DNA of 64,000 nucleotides from Streptomyces venezuelae (GTDB lineage Bacteria; Actinomycetota; Actinomycetes; Streptomycetales; Streptomycetaceae): NCBI RefSeq assembly GCF_008642275.1, contig NZ_CP029189.1, positions 2,154,001 to 2,218,000 of the forward strand, read 5' to 3'. Shown piece by piece: positions 18,102 to 25,972 of this stretch (position 1 is its first letter; each line of letters starts with the position of its first letter). The notes under the pieces were generated by a model. It saw only the letters and a program-made list of their open reading frames with translations, ran no database searches and was not told where the DNA came from. The position numbers and the translations under genes were made by a program.

Positions 18102-19541
18102 ATGACGGAACGACCTGCCCAGCGCGTCCCCAACCGGCAGCTCGCGGCGCTGATCGCGGAAGCCGGGTTCTCCAATGCCGGTCTCGCCCGCCGCGTCGAC
18201 CAGCTCGGCCTGGAGCACGGTCTCGACCTGCGGTACGACAAGACCTCCGTGACCCGGTGGCTGCGCGGGCAGCAGCCCCGCGGGACCACCCCCGCGCTGA
18301 TCGCCGAGGTCTTCACCCGCCGCCTCGGGCGCCGCCTCTCCGCCCAGGACCTGGGTCTGGACGCCTGTGCGCCCGTGTACGCGGGGCTGGAGTTCGCGGC
18401 CACCCCGGAAGAGGCCGTGGACATCGCGAGCGGGCTGTGGCGCAAGGACTCCGGCTCGCACGCCGAGCTCCGGAAGATCGCATTCACTCCGGCCGGGCTG
18501 GTCGTGCCCAGCCGGGACTGGCTGATCGGGCGGGCCGACGAGCGGGTCGGGCGGGGCGCGGAACCCGCAGCGGCCCGCGTTCCGCTGCAGGGGCGGGCCT
18601 CGGTGCCCCGCCAGCGGCAGATCGACCGCGGCCCCGGGCAGCGCGTGACCGCCGGGGACATCGCGGCGCTGAGATCGGTGAGCGAGCTGTTCCGGACCCT
18701 GGACCAGGCCTACGGCGGCGGGCACGCCCGGCAGGCCCTGGTGCGCTATCTGGAGCACGAGGCGGAACCGATGCTCCGCGGGACCTACGGGGAGACCACC
18801 GGGCGGCGGCTGTTCTCGGCCGCCGCCGATCTGACCCGGCTCGCGGGCTGGACCTCGTACGACATCGCCGCGCACGGGCTCGCCCAGCGGTACTTCGTGC
18901 AGGCGCTGCGGCTCGCGCAGGCGGCCGGGGACCGGCCCTACGGCTCGTACGTCCTGGTCACCATGAGCCGGCAGGCGGTCTACCTCGGCCACGGCCGCGA
19001 GGCCGTGCAGCTGGCCCGGGTGGCCCAGCAGGGCGTGGGCTCCGGCCCGCCGCCCGTGGTGCAGGCGCTGCTCCACTCGGCGGAGGCGCGCGGACACGCG
19101 GTGCTCGGCGAGGTCCGCGCGGCGACCGCCTCGCTGGTGCGGGCCGAGCGGGCGCTGGGCGCGGCCCGGCCGGGGGACGACGTCCCGCACTGGGCCCGGT
19201 TCTACGACGAGGCGCAGCTGGCCGACGAGTTCGGGCACTGTCACCGGGACCTCCAGCAGTACCGGGCCTCGGCGCAGCACGCGGAGCGGTCGCTGCAGCT
19301 GCGGGGACCGGCGTACGCGCGCTCCCGGCTGTTCTGCCGGGTGGTGCTGGCCACGGCCCGGCTGGGGCTGGGCGAGCTGGACCAGGCGTGCGCGCTGGGC
19401 GCGGAGGCGGCGCAGCAGGCGATGGAGATGCGGTCGGTGCGGGCGGTGGAGTACGTACGGGACTTCGAGCGGCGGCTGGAGCCGTACCGGGAGGCCTCGG
19501 CCGTGCGGACCTACCGGGACCGGGTGGCCGCCCTGTCCTGA
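18102..19541 (+). CDS. HTH-TPR transcriptional regulator (NsdA-like architecture)
   Basis: This 479-residue protein has an N-terminal helix-turn-helix-like region (about residues 8-65, PNRQLAALIAEAGFSNAGLARRVDQLG and SVTRWLRGQQPRG). It is followed by a central linker and a helical TPR-like C-terminal half (about 190-470). This resembles the NsdA-type regulators that influence antibiotic production and development in Streptomyces, but orthology to NsdA itself is not claimed. ATG 18102 is chosen because the conserved N-terminus MTERPAQRVPNRQLAALI starts there; GTG 18093 is an alternative. The upstream frame to 17952 lacks a ribosome site. Confidence 0.8.
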   Translation: MTERPAQRVPNRQLAALIAEAGFSNAGLARRVDQLGLEHGLDLRYDKTSVTRWLRGQQPRGTTPALIAEVFTRRLGRRLSAQDLGLDACAPVYAGLEFAATPEEAVDIASGLWRKDSGSHAELRKIAFTPAGLVVPSRDWLIGRADERVGRGAEPAAARVPLQGRASVPRQRQIDRGPGQRVTAGDIAALRSVSELFRTLDQAYGGGHARQALVRYLEHEAEPMLRGTYGETTGRRLFSAAADLTRLAGWTSYDIAAHGLAQRYFVQALRLAQAAGDRPYGSYVLVTMSRQAVYLGHGREAVQLARVAQQGVGSGPPPVVQALLHSAEARGHAVLGEVRAATASLVRAERALGAARPGDDVPHWARFYDEAQLADEFGHCHRDLQQYRASAQHAERSLQLRGPAYARSRLFCRVVLATARLGLGELDQACALGAEAAQQAMEMRSVRAVEYVRDFERRLEPYREASAVRTYRDRVAALS

Positions 19542-19623
19542 CGGGCCGGGCGGCCACCCGGCAGACGACGGGGGCCCCGGTCCCCTGGCGGGAGGACCGG
19601 GACCCCTGTGTCGGCGGTGGTTC

Positions 19624-20895
19624 TCAGGCCGCCACCGGCAGGGCGGGCTCCGGCGCGACCGGGAGCGGGATTCCGAAGTCGCGCAGGACGGCGCCGACGG
19701 CGCGCCGGGCCGAGTGCAGGGCCCCCTGGACGGTGTTCGTGTCGCGGTGGTCGCCGCACACGTACAGCCCGGCCAGCACCCGTACGGGACGCTGCATGTC
19801 GTGCGGCGGGGGCATCGCCGGGACCGCCTCCGGGGTGTGGTGGACGGCCAGCAGCTCCCACTCGCGGGTGGGGGTGTCGTAGAGCCGGGCCAGCCGGGCC
19901 GCGACCGTGCGCACGGGCGGTGGCGGGCCGAGCACGGTGGTGGTGACCAGGCTCCGGCCGGCCGGGGCCCGGGTCGGGTCGACCGCGCTCATCACCGCCG
20001 TGTGGGAGACGGGCCACTTGGGATCGCCGTCCAGCAGCAGCGAACCGTCCCGGAACAGGGGTCCGGTGGTGGCGTGGTGCAGGACGGTGACCTCGTGGAA
20101 GGCGGGCACGCGCAGCCCGGGCAGGAGCCCGGCCGCGGCACGGGCCCCGGTGGCCAGGAGGACGGAACGGCAGCGGAAGTCGCCGTGCTCCTCGGTGGTG
20201 ACCAGGTTGGTCGCCACCGACCGGACCCGGACCCCGGTCCGTACGGTGCCGGGCGGCAGTCCGGCGGCGAGCAGGTCGGGCAGCGCCGCCGCGCCGCCCT
20301 CGGGCACGGCGAGGCGGCCGCGGGCGAAGGTGCGCAGGGCGAGGTCGGCGACCCGGCTGGAGGTGGTGAGCTCCGGGTCGCGCAGCAGGGCGGCGAGCAG
20401 CGGGCGGAGCGCCCCGTTCAGGGTGCGCGCCGGCAGCCCTCGGGAGCGCAGGGCGGCGTGCGCGGTGCGTTCGGGCCGGGCGAGCAGCTTCTCCTCGGGC
20501 AGGGTGGCGAGCCGCCCGAGGGCGGCGCCGATCCGGGCCTGGTCGAGGGAGCCGCTGGCCAGGGCCCGGGCCGGGGTGAGGACCCCGACCCGCAGCTGTT
20601 TCCCGTCGGTGTGGACGAGGACGCCCGGGGTGAAGGGGCGCAGGGTCAGGGCCCGCAGGCCGGGGGTGCGTTCGAGCTCCGGGTACGAGGTGTTGAGCAG
20701 CTGGCCGATCCGGTCCAGCCGGAACCCGTCGGCGGACTCGGTGGCCATCCGCCCTCCGGGGTCGTCCGCGGCTTCCAGGACGGTGACCGTGACTCCGGCC
20801 GCGATCAGGTGCTGCGCTGCCGCGAGTCCTGAGACCCCGGCTCCTACGATGACGACGTCCGCATGGTGTGCGGCATGGTGTGCGCTGCTGAGCAC
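19624..20895 (-). CDS. FAD-dependent amine oxidase/phytoene desaturase-like protein
   Basis: This 423-residue protein has an N-terminal dinucleotide motif (VVIVGAGVSGLAAAQHL, then LEAADDPGGRMATE). The C-terminal FAD motif is at VLAGLYVCGDHRDTNTVQGALHSARRAVGAVL. It is like NAD(P)-binding amine oxidase/phytoene desaturase family proteins of Streptomyces; the substrate is unknown. GTG 20895 is used because GGGGAGGGG lies just upstream and the FAD motif is then at the usual distance. Six phased heptamers lie 89-148 bases upstream, which suggests regulated expression. Confidence 0.85.
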   Translation of the reverse strand: MLSSAHHAAHHADVVIVGAGVSGLAAAQHLIAAGVTVTVLEAADDPGGRMATESADGFRLDRIGQLLNTSYPELERTPGLRALTLRPFTPGVLVHTDGKQLRVGVLTPARALASGSLDQARIGAALGRLATLPEEKLLARPERTAHAALRSRGLPARTLNGALRPLLAALLRDPELTTSSRVADLALRTFARGRLAVPEGGAAALPDLLAAGLPPGTVRTGVRVRSVATNLVTTEEHGDFRCRSVLLATGARAAAGLLPGLRVPAFHEVTVLHHATTGPLFRDGSLLLDGDPKWPVSHTAVMSAVDPTRAPAGRSLVTTTVLGPPPPVRTVAARLARLYDTPTREWELLAVHHTPEAVPAMPPPHDMQRPVRVLAGLYVCGDHRDTNTVQGALHSARRAVGAVLRDFGIPLPVAPEPALPVAA

Positions 20896-20983
20896 GTGCC
20901 CCTCCCCGAGGTCGGCGCGGCTGTGTGGGAATCCTCCTTCCCCCAACCGGCTCACGGGGAACCCGAGTTCGGCCGGGTATTGC

Positions 20984-21043
20984 GGTCAACTCCGGTCGCA
21001 CAGCGGTCGCATGTGGGTCACAAACGGTCGCACGGTGGTCGCA
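20984..21043 (-). repeat. Six helically phased GGTCGCA heptamers
   Basis: Heptamers start at 20984 (GGTCAAC), 20994, 21005, 21016 (GGTCACA), 21026 and 21037; the others are exact GGTCGCA. Spacing is 10, 11, 11, 10 and 11 bases, one DNA turn. They lie between the TIGR01777 gene and the amine oxidase gene, upstream of the latter. Direct heptamers with an 11-base period are the form of site bound by SARP/OmpR-type activators. Confidence 0.75.
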
Positions 21044-21051
21044 CGCGGATC

Positions 21052-21939
21052 TCAGAGCGCGGCGCGGAGCGCCTGCTCGATGCCGGGGTCACGGAAGACG
21101 AAGCCGGACTCCAGCAGCCGGGCGGGCCGGGCCCGCTGACTGCCCAGCACGTCCTCGGAGAACTCCCCGAGGACGACCCGCAGGGCCACCGCCGGTACGG
21201 GCAGCAGCGCGGGTCGGCGCAGCACCCGGGCCATGGCCTCGGTGACCTGGCGGTTGGTCAGCGGCTCCGGGGCGGTCAGGTTGACCGGGCCGGACAGGCC
21301 CGGGGTGTCGATGATGTGGCGCAGGGCCGCGATCTCGTCCCGGAGGGAGATGTACGACCAGTACTGGCGGCCGTTGCCGAGCCGGCCGCCGATGCCGGCG
21401 CGGAAGATCGGGAACATCCGCCCCCAGGCCCCGCCCTCACGGGCGACGACCAGTCCGGTACGGGCGAACGCGGTCCGGATCCCGGCCTCCTGGGCCGGGG
21501 CGGCGGCCGCCTCCCACTCCACGCAGACCGAGGGCAGGAACCCCTGCCCGGCCGGGGCGCTCTCGTCGACGGCCCGGTCACCGGTGTCCCCGTAGTACCC
21601 GACGGCCGAACCGCTGACCAGGACGGCGGGCGGCTCGTCGAGGGCGGCGAGGGCGTGCGCGAGCGCCGCCGTGCCGAGTACCCGGCTGTCGCGGATCTCT
21701 CTCTTGTACGCGGCCGTCCACCGGTGGTCCCCGACCCCGGCCCCGGCCAGGTGCACGACGGCCCCGCACCCGGCCAGCCCGGCCGGGTCCACGTACCCGC
21801 GCGCCGGATCCCACCGCGCCTGGTCCGCGCCGGTGGGCTCCCGCCGCACGAACCGCACCACCTCGTGCCCGTCCGACCGCAGGGACTGTACGAGTGCACT
21901 TCCGATGAGCCCGGTCGACCCGGTGACAGCAATGCGCAT
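21052..21939 (-). CDS. TIGR01777-family epimerase
   Basis: This 295-residue NAD-dependent epimerase-like protein begins MRIAVTGSTGLIGSALVQSL (Rossmann TGxxGxxG). It has the family motifs HLAGAGV, SGSAVGYYGDTGDRAVDE and the C-terminal DUF1731 region (LPVPAVALRVVLGEFSEDVLGSQRARPARLLESGF). Proteins of this family are widely conserved and poorly characterised; the SulA-like name is not justified. It is co-directional with and upstream of the amine oxidase gene. Confidence 0.9.
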   Translation of the reverse strand: MRIAVTGSTGLIGSALVQSLRSDGHEVVRFVRREPTGADQARWDPARGYVDPAGLAGCGAVVHLAGAGVGDHRWTAAYKREIRDSRVLGTAALAHALAALDEPPAVLVSGSAVGYYGDTGDRAVDESAPAGQGFLPSVCVEWEAAAAPAQEAGIRTAFARTGLVVAREGGAWGRMFPIFRAGIGGRLGNGRQYWSYISLRDEIAALRHIIDTPGLSGPVNLTAPEPLTNRQVTEAMARVLRRPALLPVPAVALRVVLGEFSEDVLGSQRARPARLLESGFVFRDPGIEQALRAAL

Positions 21940-22050
21940 GCCCCCATCCTGCCGGGCCGCTGCGCTGTGCTCGGCCGGTTCGGGGCGCGTCGTCGTCCGT
22001 CGTCGGACGGGCGCGCCCTGACGGGCGTCACTGCACGGCGCTCCGCGCCC

Positions 22051-22142
22051 GCGCCTCAAGCGTCGGCGGGGCTGATTTTCCCGCACTGCCGCGCCCAAAG
22101 GCCGGCGGCGGCAAAATCAAGCCCCGCCGGCGTTTGAGGCGC
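22051..22142. repeat. Intergenic inverted-repeat element
   Basis: About 29 bases at 22051-22079 (GCGCCTCAAGCGTCGGCGGG and on to GATTTT) recur inverted at 22113-22142 with only a few changes, around a 33-base GC-rich centre. I recognise the GCCTCAAACGCCGGCGGGGC type of sequence as a dispersed intergenic repeat common in Streptomyces genomes. It lies between the TIGR01777 and VIT genes and may also act as a terminator. Confidence 0.7.
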
Positions 22143-22152
22143 GGGGTCCGGG

Positions 22153-22908
22153 TCAGGCGGTGGTGCCCAGCCAGGTGCCCACCGTGTAGGTGACCGCCAT
22201 GGCGAGGGCGCCACCCAGGACGTTGCGGGCGACCGCCCTCGGCAACGGCGCCCCGCCCAGCCGCGCACTGATCACCCCGCACAGCGTCAGCGCCGCCAGC
22301 ACCGCCGCCACCGTCACCGGCACCCGCTGCGACGGCCCCGGCAGGATGATCGCCAGCAGCGGCAGCAGCGCCCCCACCGTGAACGCGACGAGGCTGGCGA
22401 AGGCCGCGTGCCACGGGTTGGCGAGCTCGTCGGGGTTGATCCCGAGCTCGACGCGGGCATGGGCCCGCAGCGCGTCCCGCTCCGTCAGCTGCTCGGCGGC
22501 CTCCCGCGCCACCTCCCGGCTGAGCCCCCGCTCGGCGAGCAGGTCGGTGAGTTCCGCCAGCTCCGCCTCCGGCTCCTCGGCCAGTTCCCGGCGTTCCAGG
22601 TCGAGCGCGGCCCGCTCGGAGTCCCGCTGGGAGCTGACGGAGACGTACTCCCCCGCCGCCATCGACAGCGAGCCCGCCAGCAGCCCGGCGACGCCCGCCG
22701 CCAGGATCGCCGAGCGCTCGGTGGTGGACCCCGCCACGCCGACCACCAGGCCCGCGGTGGAGATGATCCCGTCGTTGGCGCCGAGCACACCCGCACGCAG
22801 CCAGTTGAGCCGCGTGCTGATCTCCCCGCTCTGCGGGCCGGCGCCCTCGCCGTGCGCCTCGATGTGCGCTTTTCCGGGCCGTTCGCCCGTGCCGTCGCTT
22901 GCCGTCAC
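22153..22908 (-). CDS. VIT-family (CCC1/VIT1-like) membrane transporter
   Basis: This 251-residue protein has the VIT1/CCC1 domain. LNWLRAGVLGANDGIISTAGLVVGVAG is the first membrane segment, GVAGLLAGSLSMAAGEYVSVSSQRDSERA follows, then an acidic cytoplasmic helical loop (about 95-150), and three more membrane segments at the C-terminus. The family moves Fe2+ or Mn2+ out of the cytosol. GTG 22908 is chosen because the frame beyond it overlaps the divergent phosphatase gene. Regulation is not evident. Confidence 0.9.
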   Translation of the reverse strand: MTASDGTGERPGKAHIEAHGEGAGPQSGEISTRLNWLRAGVLGANDGIISTAGLVVGVAGSTTERSAILAAGVAGLLAGSLSMAAGEYVSVSSQRDSERAALDLERRELAEEPEAELAELTDLLAERGLSREVAREAAEQLTERDALRAHARVELGINPDELANPWHAAFASLVAFTVGALLPLLAIILPGPSQRVPVTVAAVLAALTLCGVISARLGGAPLPRAVARNVLGGALAMAVTYTVGTWLGTTA

Positions 22909-22998
22909 GCCCCCACTGTCGCGGCCCGGGGCCCCCGGGGCCACCCGGCGGGGCGGGTCCGGGGTGCGCGGGCCCGGCCCCCGTACCAGGGTGGAGGG

Positions 22999-24090
22999 GT
23001 GAGACGCCGACGCGAGGAGCCGGGCGGGCTGCGCGGGGAACCGCCGCCGCGCTGGGCCCGGATCGCACCCGCGGCGGCCCTGGTGGCGCTGGTCCTCGCC
23101 CAGGCGCTGACCCCGGGCGCGGAGCTCGGGTTCTTCCTGGCGGGCCTGCCCCCGGTGGCCGCCTTCGCCTACGGGGCGGCGGGGACGGCGGCCTTCGCCG
23201 CGATCGTCCTGCTGCTGCTGGGGCTGCCGGACCTCGGCGTGGGCCATGCCCGCAGCACTGACCTGGCCACGGTGGCCGCCGTCGGGATCCTCAGCGTGGT
23301 GATCGCGTGGGTCCGCCAGCGCCGGGACGCGCAGCTGGTCAGCGTACGGACGGTGGCCGAGGCGGCCCAGCTCGCGGTTCTCCCCCCGGTGCCGGAACGG
23401 GTGGGTCCGGTGCGCTGCTCGGGCCTGTACCGGGCGGCGCAGCGCGGCACGCTGGTCGGCGGTGACCTGTACGACGTACGGGCCGGGCCGCACGGGGTGC
23501 GGGCGCTGGTCGGCGACGTCCAGGGGCACGGGCTGGCGGCGGTCGCCACGGTGGGGGCGCTGCTCGGGGCCTTCCGCGAGGCCGTGATCGACGACGCGGG
23601 TCTCGGGGCGGTCGTGGCCCGGCTGGACCGGCGGCTGGTGGCTGACGCGGCGGCCGCGTCGGTCGAGCATCCGGAGCTGTTCGCCACGGCCGTGCTGCTG
23701 GAGTTCCCGCCCGGGCTGGACGTCGTACGGATCGTGTCGTGCGGCCATCCGTCGGCCCTGCGGGTACGCGGATCGGCGGTGGAGGAAGTGATCGTCGAGC
23801 CGGGGCCGCCCCTGGGCCTGGGGCTCGCCGGCCCGGCCCCGCCGGTGGTGACGGAGCTCGCGGTGCTGCCCGGGGACCAGCTGCTGCTGCACACCGACGG
23901 CGTGACCGAGGCCCGCGACGCGACGGGGCACTTCTACCCGCTGGCCGCCCGGGTGCCCGTACTGACCCGGGACCCGGCGGGCCTGGTCGGGGCGGTGTGG
24001 CGGGACCTGGCCGCCTTCACGAAGGGCGGCCCGAACGACGACGTGGCCCTGCTGCTGCTGTCCCTGGACGGACGGGAGCCGGCGGCTTAG
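22999..24090 (+). CDS. Membrane-anchored PP2C/SpoIIE-type serine phosphatase
   Basis: This 363-residue protein has three hydrophobic segments in the first 110 residues (about 22-40, 44-70 and 85-103). A PPM/SpoIIE phosphatase domain follows (about 145-355) with metal-binding motifs GGDLYDV and GDVQGHG, the SCGHPSAL strand, LLHTDGVTEARD and the final GGPNDDVALLLL. Such proteins usually act on anti-sigma-factor antagonists. There is no sensor domain, so the membrane region may sense or only anchor. The GTG at 22999 is closely preceded by GGAGGGG. A strong hairpin follows the stop. Confidence 0.88.
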   Translation: MRRRREEPGGLRGEPPPRWARIAPAAALVALVLAQALTPGAELGFFLAGLPPVAAFAYGAAGTAAFAAIVLLLLGLPDLGVGHARSTDLATVAAVGILSVVIAWVRQRRDAQLVSVRTVAEAAQLAVLPPVPERVGPVRCSGLYRAAQRGTLVGGDLYDVRAGPHGVRALVGDVQGHGLAAVATVGALLGAFREAVIDDAGLGAVVARLDRRLVADAAAASVEHPELFATAVLLEFPPGLDVVRIVSCGHPSALRVRGSAVEEVIVEPGPPLGLGLAGPAPPVVTELAVLPGDQLLLHTDGVTEARDATGHFYPLAARVPVLTRDPAGLVGAVWRDLAAFTKGGPNDDVALLLLSLDGREPAA

Positions 24091-24097
24091 GCCGGGC

Positions 24098-24131
24098 GGT
24101 CCCGGCCGGCCGCGCTCGGCCGGCCGGGACC
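24098..24131 (+). terminator. Terminator after the phosphatase gene
   Basis: A perfect 15-bp GC stem (24098-24112 with 24117-24131) has the loop CGCT. It may also serve the convergent small basic gene. Confidence 0.8.
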
Positions 24132-24210
24132 CCTGTCATGCGCGACGGCCGGCCGGAAACCTACGGCCGACGCCTGGCGCCTGGCGCCTCACGCCGGAGC
24201 CCCGAGGCGC

Positions 24211-24462
24211 CTACGACTCCGTGATGAACGCGCGCACCATCTTGCAGGTGACGTTCGACGGCCGGTGGATCCCCGTCCTGACGGCCATGGTCCGGATCTT
24301 CCGGTTGGTGGCACGGCGGGCGTCGTACGTCCCCGAGTCGAGCAGGGATATCGCCAGCCGCATCGCCTTCAGACGGCGGTTGTGGCTCTCGTACCACTCG
24401 CGGGGCAGCCCCGCGGGCAGCGGCTTCTTCTTGACGTGCTGGACGGTGGTGGCAGTGGCCAT
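24211..24462 (-). CDS. Small basic conserved protein
   Basis: This 83-residue protein has a Lys/Arg-rich first half (VKKKPLPAGLPREWYESHNRRLKAMRLAISLLDSG) and a second half that could form two helices with a turn (RKIRTMAVRTGIHRPSNVTCKMVRAFI). There is no signal peptide, membrane helix or known domain. Its net charge suggests nucleic-acid binding, but that is inference. GC3 and the ATG support a real gene, and its promoter region is divergent from the ArsC-like gene. I recognise it as streptomycete-conserved but know no function. Confidence 0.75.
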   Translation of the reverse strand: MATATTVQHVKKKPLPAGLPREWYESHNRRLKAMRLAISLLDSGTYDARRATNRKIRTMAVRTGIHRPSNVTCKMVRAFITES

Positions 24463-24555
24463 CTACAGCCTCCCAAACGGTAGTTGGCTTCCTGTCGTTC
24501 TTCCTCGATTTTACCGGGGACCACTGACAGAAGACCCTGGCCAGACGGCCCTGGA

Positions 24556-24568
24556 TAGGGTTGGCGCC
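24556..24568 (+). promoter_or_regulatory. Leaderless promoter of the ArsC-like gene
   Basis: TAGGGT (24556-24561) lies 7 bases before ATG 24569 and there is no ribosome site. Confidence 0.55.
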
Positions 24569-24940
24569 ATGGAGATCTGGATCAATCCCGCCTGTTCCAA
24601 GTGCCGCAGCGCCCTGGCCCTGCTGGACGCGGAGGGCGCCGACTACACGGTGCGCCGCTACCTGGAGGACGTGCCCTCCGAGGACGAGATCCGCGAGGTG
24701 CTCGGCCGTCTCGGGCTGGAGCCGTGGGACATCACGCGCACCTCCGACCCACTGGCCGGCGAAACGGGCGTACGGGACCTGCCGCGCGAGGAGACCGACG
24801 CGGCGCGCGGGCTCTGGATCGCCCACCTGGCCGCCCACCCGAAGCTCATCCAGCGCCCGATCATCACCGCCGAGGACGGCACGGCCGTGGTGGGCCGCTC
24901 CGAGGAGGCCGTCCGCGAGGCCCTGTCCCGCAAGGCCTAG
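24569..24940 (+). CDS. ArsC/Spx/YffB-family thioredoxin-fold protein
   Basis: This 123-residue protein starts MEIWINPACSKCRSALALLD. The ArsC-family active site is Cys9-Ser-Lys-Cys12, and the conserved IQRPIITAEDGTAVVGR segment lies near the C-terminus. It may reduce arsenate or another disulfide substrate, but there is no ars operon around it, so a general redox role is as likely. The long upstream open frame crosses the divergent small gene and is rejected. Confidence 0.85.
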   Translation: MEIWINPACSKCRSALALLDAEGADYTVRRYLEDVPSEDEIREVLGRLGLEPWDITRTSDPLAGETGVRDLPREETDAARGLWIAHLAAHPKLIQRPIITAEDGTAVVGRSEEAVREALSRKA

Positions 24941-24965
24941 ACGTCCCAGCGGCGACGCGGGCGGT

Positions 24966-25859
24966 CTAGAAGACGCGCCGGGCGAGCTCCGCGGCGGCCG
25001 TCAGCGGCAGCGCGTGGTGCGCGATCCCGGGCAGTACGTCGACACGCGCGCCCGGCAGTGCCCCGCGCGCCGCCCGGGCCGCACGGCCGGAGTCGTGGCA
25101 GCGGGCGAGCCCGGCGAACAGGACGTCGACCTCCGGGCCCGCGCCCGGGGGCTGCGCGAGTCCGGCCAGGTCGGGGCGCGGCCCGGTGACCGGCCGGACG
25201 GTGCGGAAGCCGGCGCTCTGCTCCTGCAGGCGCAGCCAGGCCGGGTCGAGCACGGCCCCGCGGGTCTCCCAGTCGAGGAAGGAGCGGATCCGCTCCGGGG
25301 TGGGCCGCACCAGCATGGGCAGCGCGCGCAGTACGTAGCCGGGACGCAGGCCCGCGAAGACCTGGGTCGGGTCGAGCAGCACCAGGCGGCCGAGCCGGGC
25401 CGGGCGCCGAGCGGCGTAGTGCGCGGCGATCCAGGCCCCGTACGAGTGCCCGGCGAGGGTGACCGGCCCGGGCGGGCCCAGCCCGTCGAGCGCCCCGTCG
25501 AGCGCCCCGTCGAGCGCCCCGTCGAGCGCCCCGTCCAGCACCGCGTCGAGCCAGCCGACCAGGTCCCCGGTGGTCCGGATCGCCCGGCCGGGTGCCGGAA
25601 CGCTGAGCCCCGGCTCCCCCACCAGGTCAACGGCGTGCACCCGGTGGGTGCGGGCGGCCCCGGCGGCGACGCAGGCGCCCCACACGGTGGAGGTGGACCC
25701 GCCGCCGGGCAGCAGCACCAGCGGCGGCGCGCCGGCCGGACCGCAGCGGTTGACGCGGGTGACCCCGTACGGGGTGGCCAGGTCGACGGCCTCGACGGGG
25801 CCGGGCCACCGGGCGAGCGCGGCGTCGTAGGCGGCGCGGAAGCCGGACGTCCCGGGCAT
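24966..25859 (-). CDS. Alpha/beta hydrolase with a repetitive lid segment
   Basis: This 297-residue protein has an alpha/beta hydrolase fold with the oxyanion strand LVLLPGGGSTS, the nucleophile elbow GHSYGAW and the C-terminal His in PGIAHHALPL. Between strands lies a segment ALDGALDGALDGALDG, coded by a 12-base tandem repeat, which could vary in length between strains. ATG 25859 has an AGGGAG site. It is divergent from the MarR-MocR pair across two palindromes, so MarR control is likely. The substrate is unknown. Confidence 0.85.
   Translation of the reverse strand: MPGTSGFRAAYDAALARWPGPVEAVDLATPYGVTRVNRCGPAGAPPLVLLPGGGSTSTVWGACVAAGAARTHRVHAVDLVGEPGLSVPAPGRAIRTTGDLVGWLDAVLDGALDGALDGALDGALDGLGPPGPVTLAGHSYGAWIAAHYAARRPARLGRLVLLDPTQVFAGLRPGYVLRALPMLVRPTPERIRSFLDWETRGAVLDPAWLRLQEQSAGFRTVRPVTGPRPDLAGLAQPPGAGPEVDVLFAGLARCHDSGRAARAARGALPGARVDVLPGIAHHALPLTAAAELARRVF
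25483..25536. repeat. 12-base tandem repeat inside the hydrolase gene
   Basis: Four exact copies of CCGTCGAGCGCC run from 25483 to 25530, followed by a degenerate copy. It codes for repeated Ala-Leu-Asp-Gly units and keeps the frame. Confidence 0.9.
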
Positions 25860-25921
25860 GTGCCGCTCCCTTCCCTCGTACGGGCCTCGCCGAGGCCTCG
25901 ACCGAAAAACCTGCACCCGAC

Positions 25922-25953
25922 ATCTCGCCAGGCGATAATCTCGCTCAGCGAGA
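25922..25953. promoter_or_regulatory. MarR-type operator with promoter
   Basis: TCTCGCT-C-AGCGAGA (25939-25953) is a perfect inverted repeat, and a second imperfect one (TCTCGCC/GGCGATA) lies at 25923-25937. GATAAT at 25933-25938 is a good -10 for the marR gene and lies between them. Autorepression and control of the divergent hydrolase gene are inferred. Confidence 0.65.
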
Positions 25954-25972
25954 GATTCCGCCAGGGGGCGAT

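Noticed and set aside
19568..19606. Hairpin-like GC repeats after the HTH-TPR gene
   Set aside because: Several competing short pairings exist and none is long or clean enough to call a terminator.
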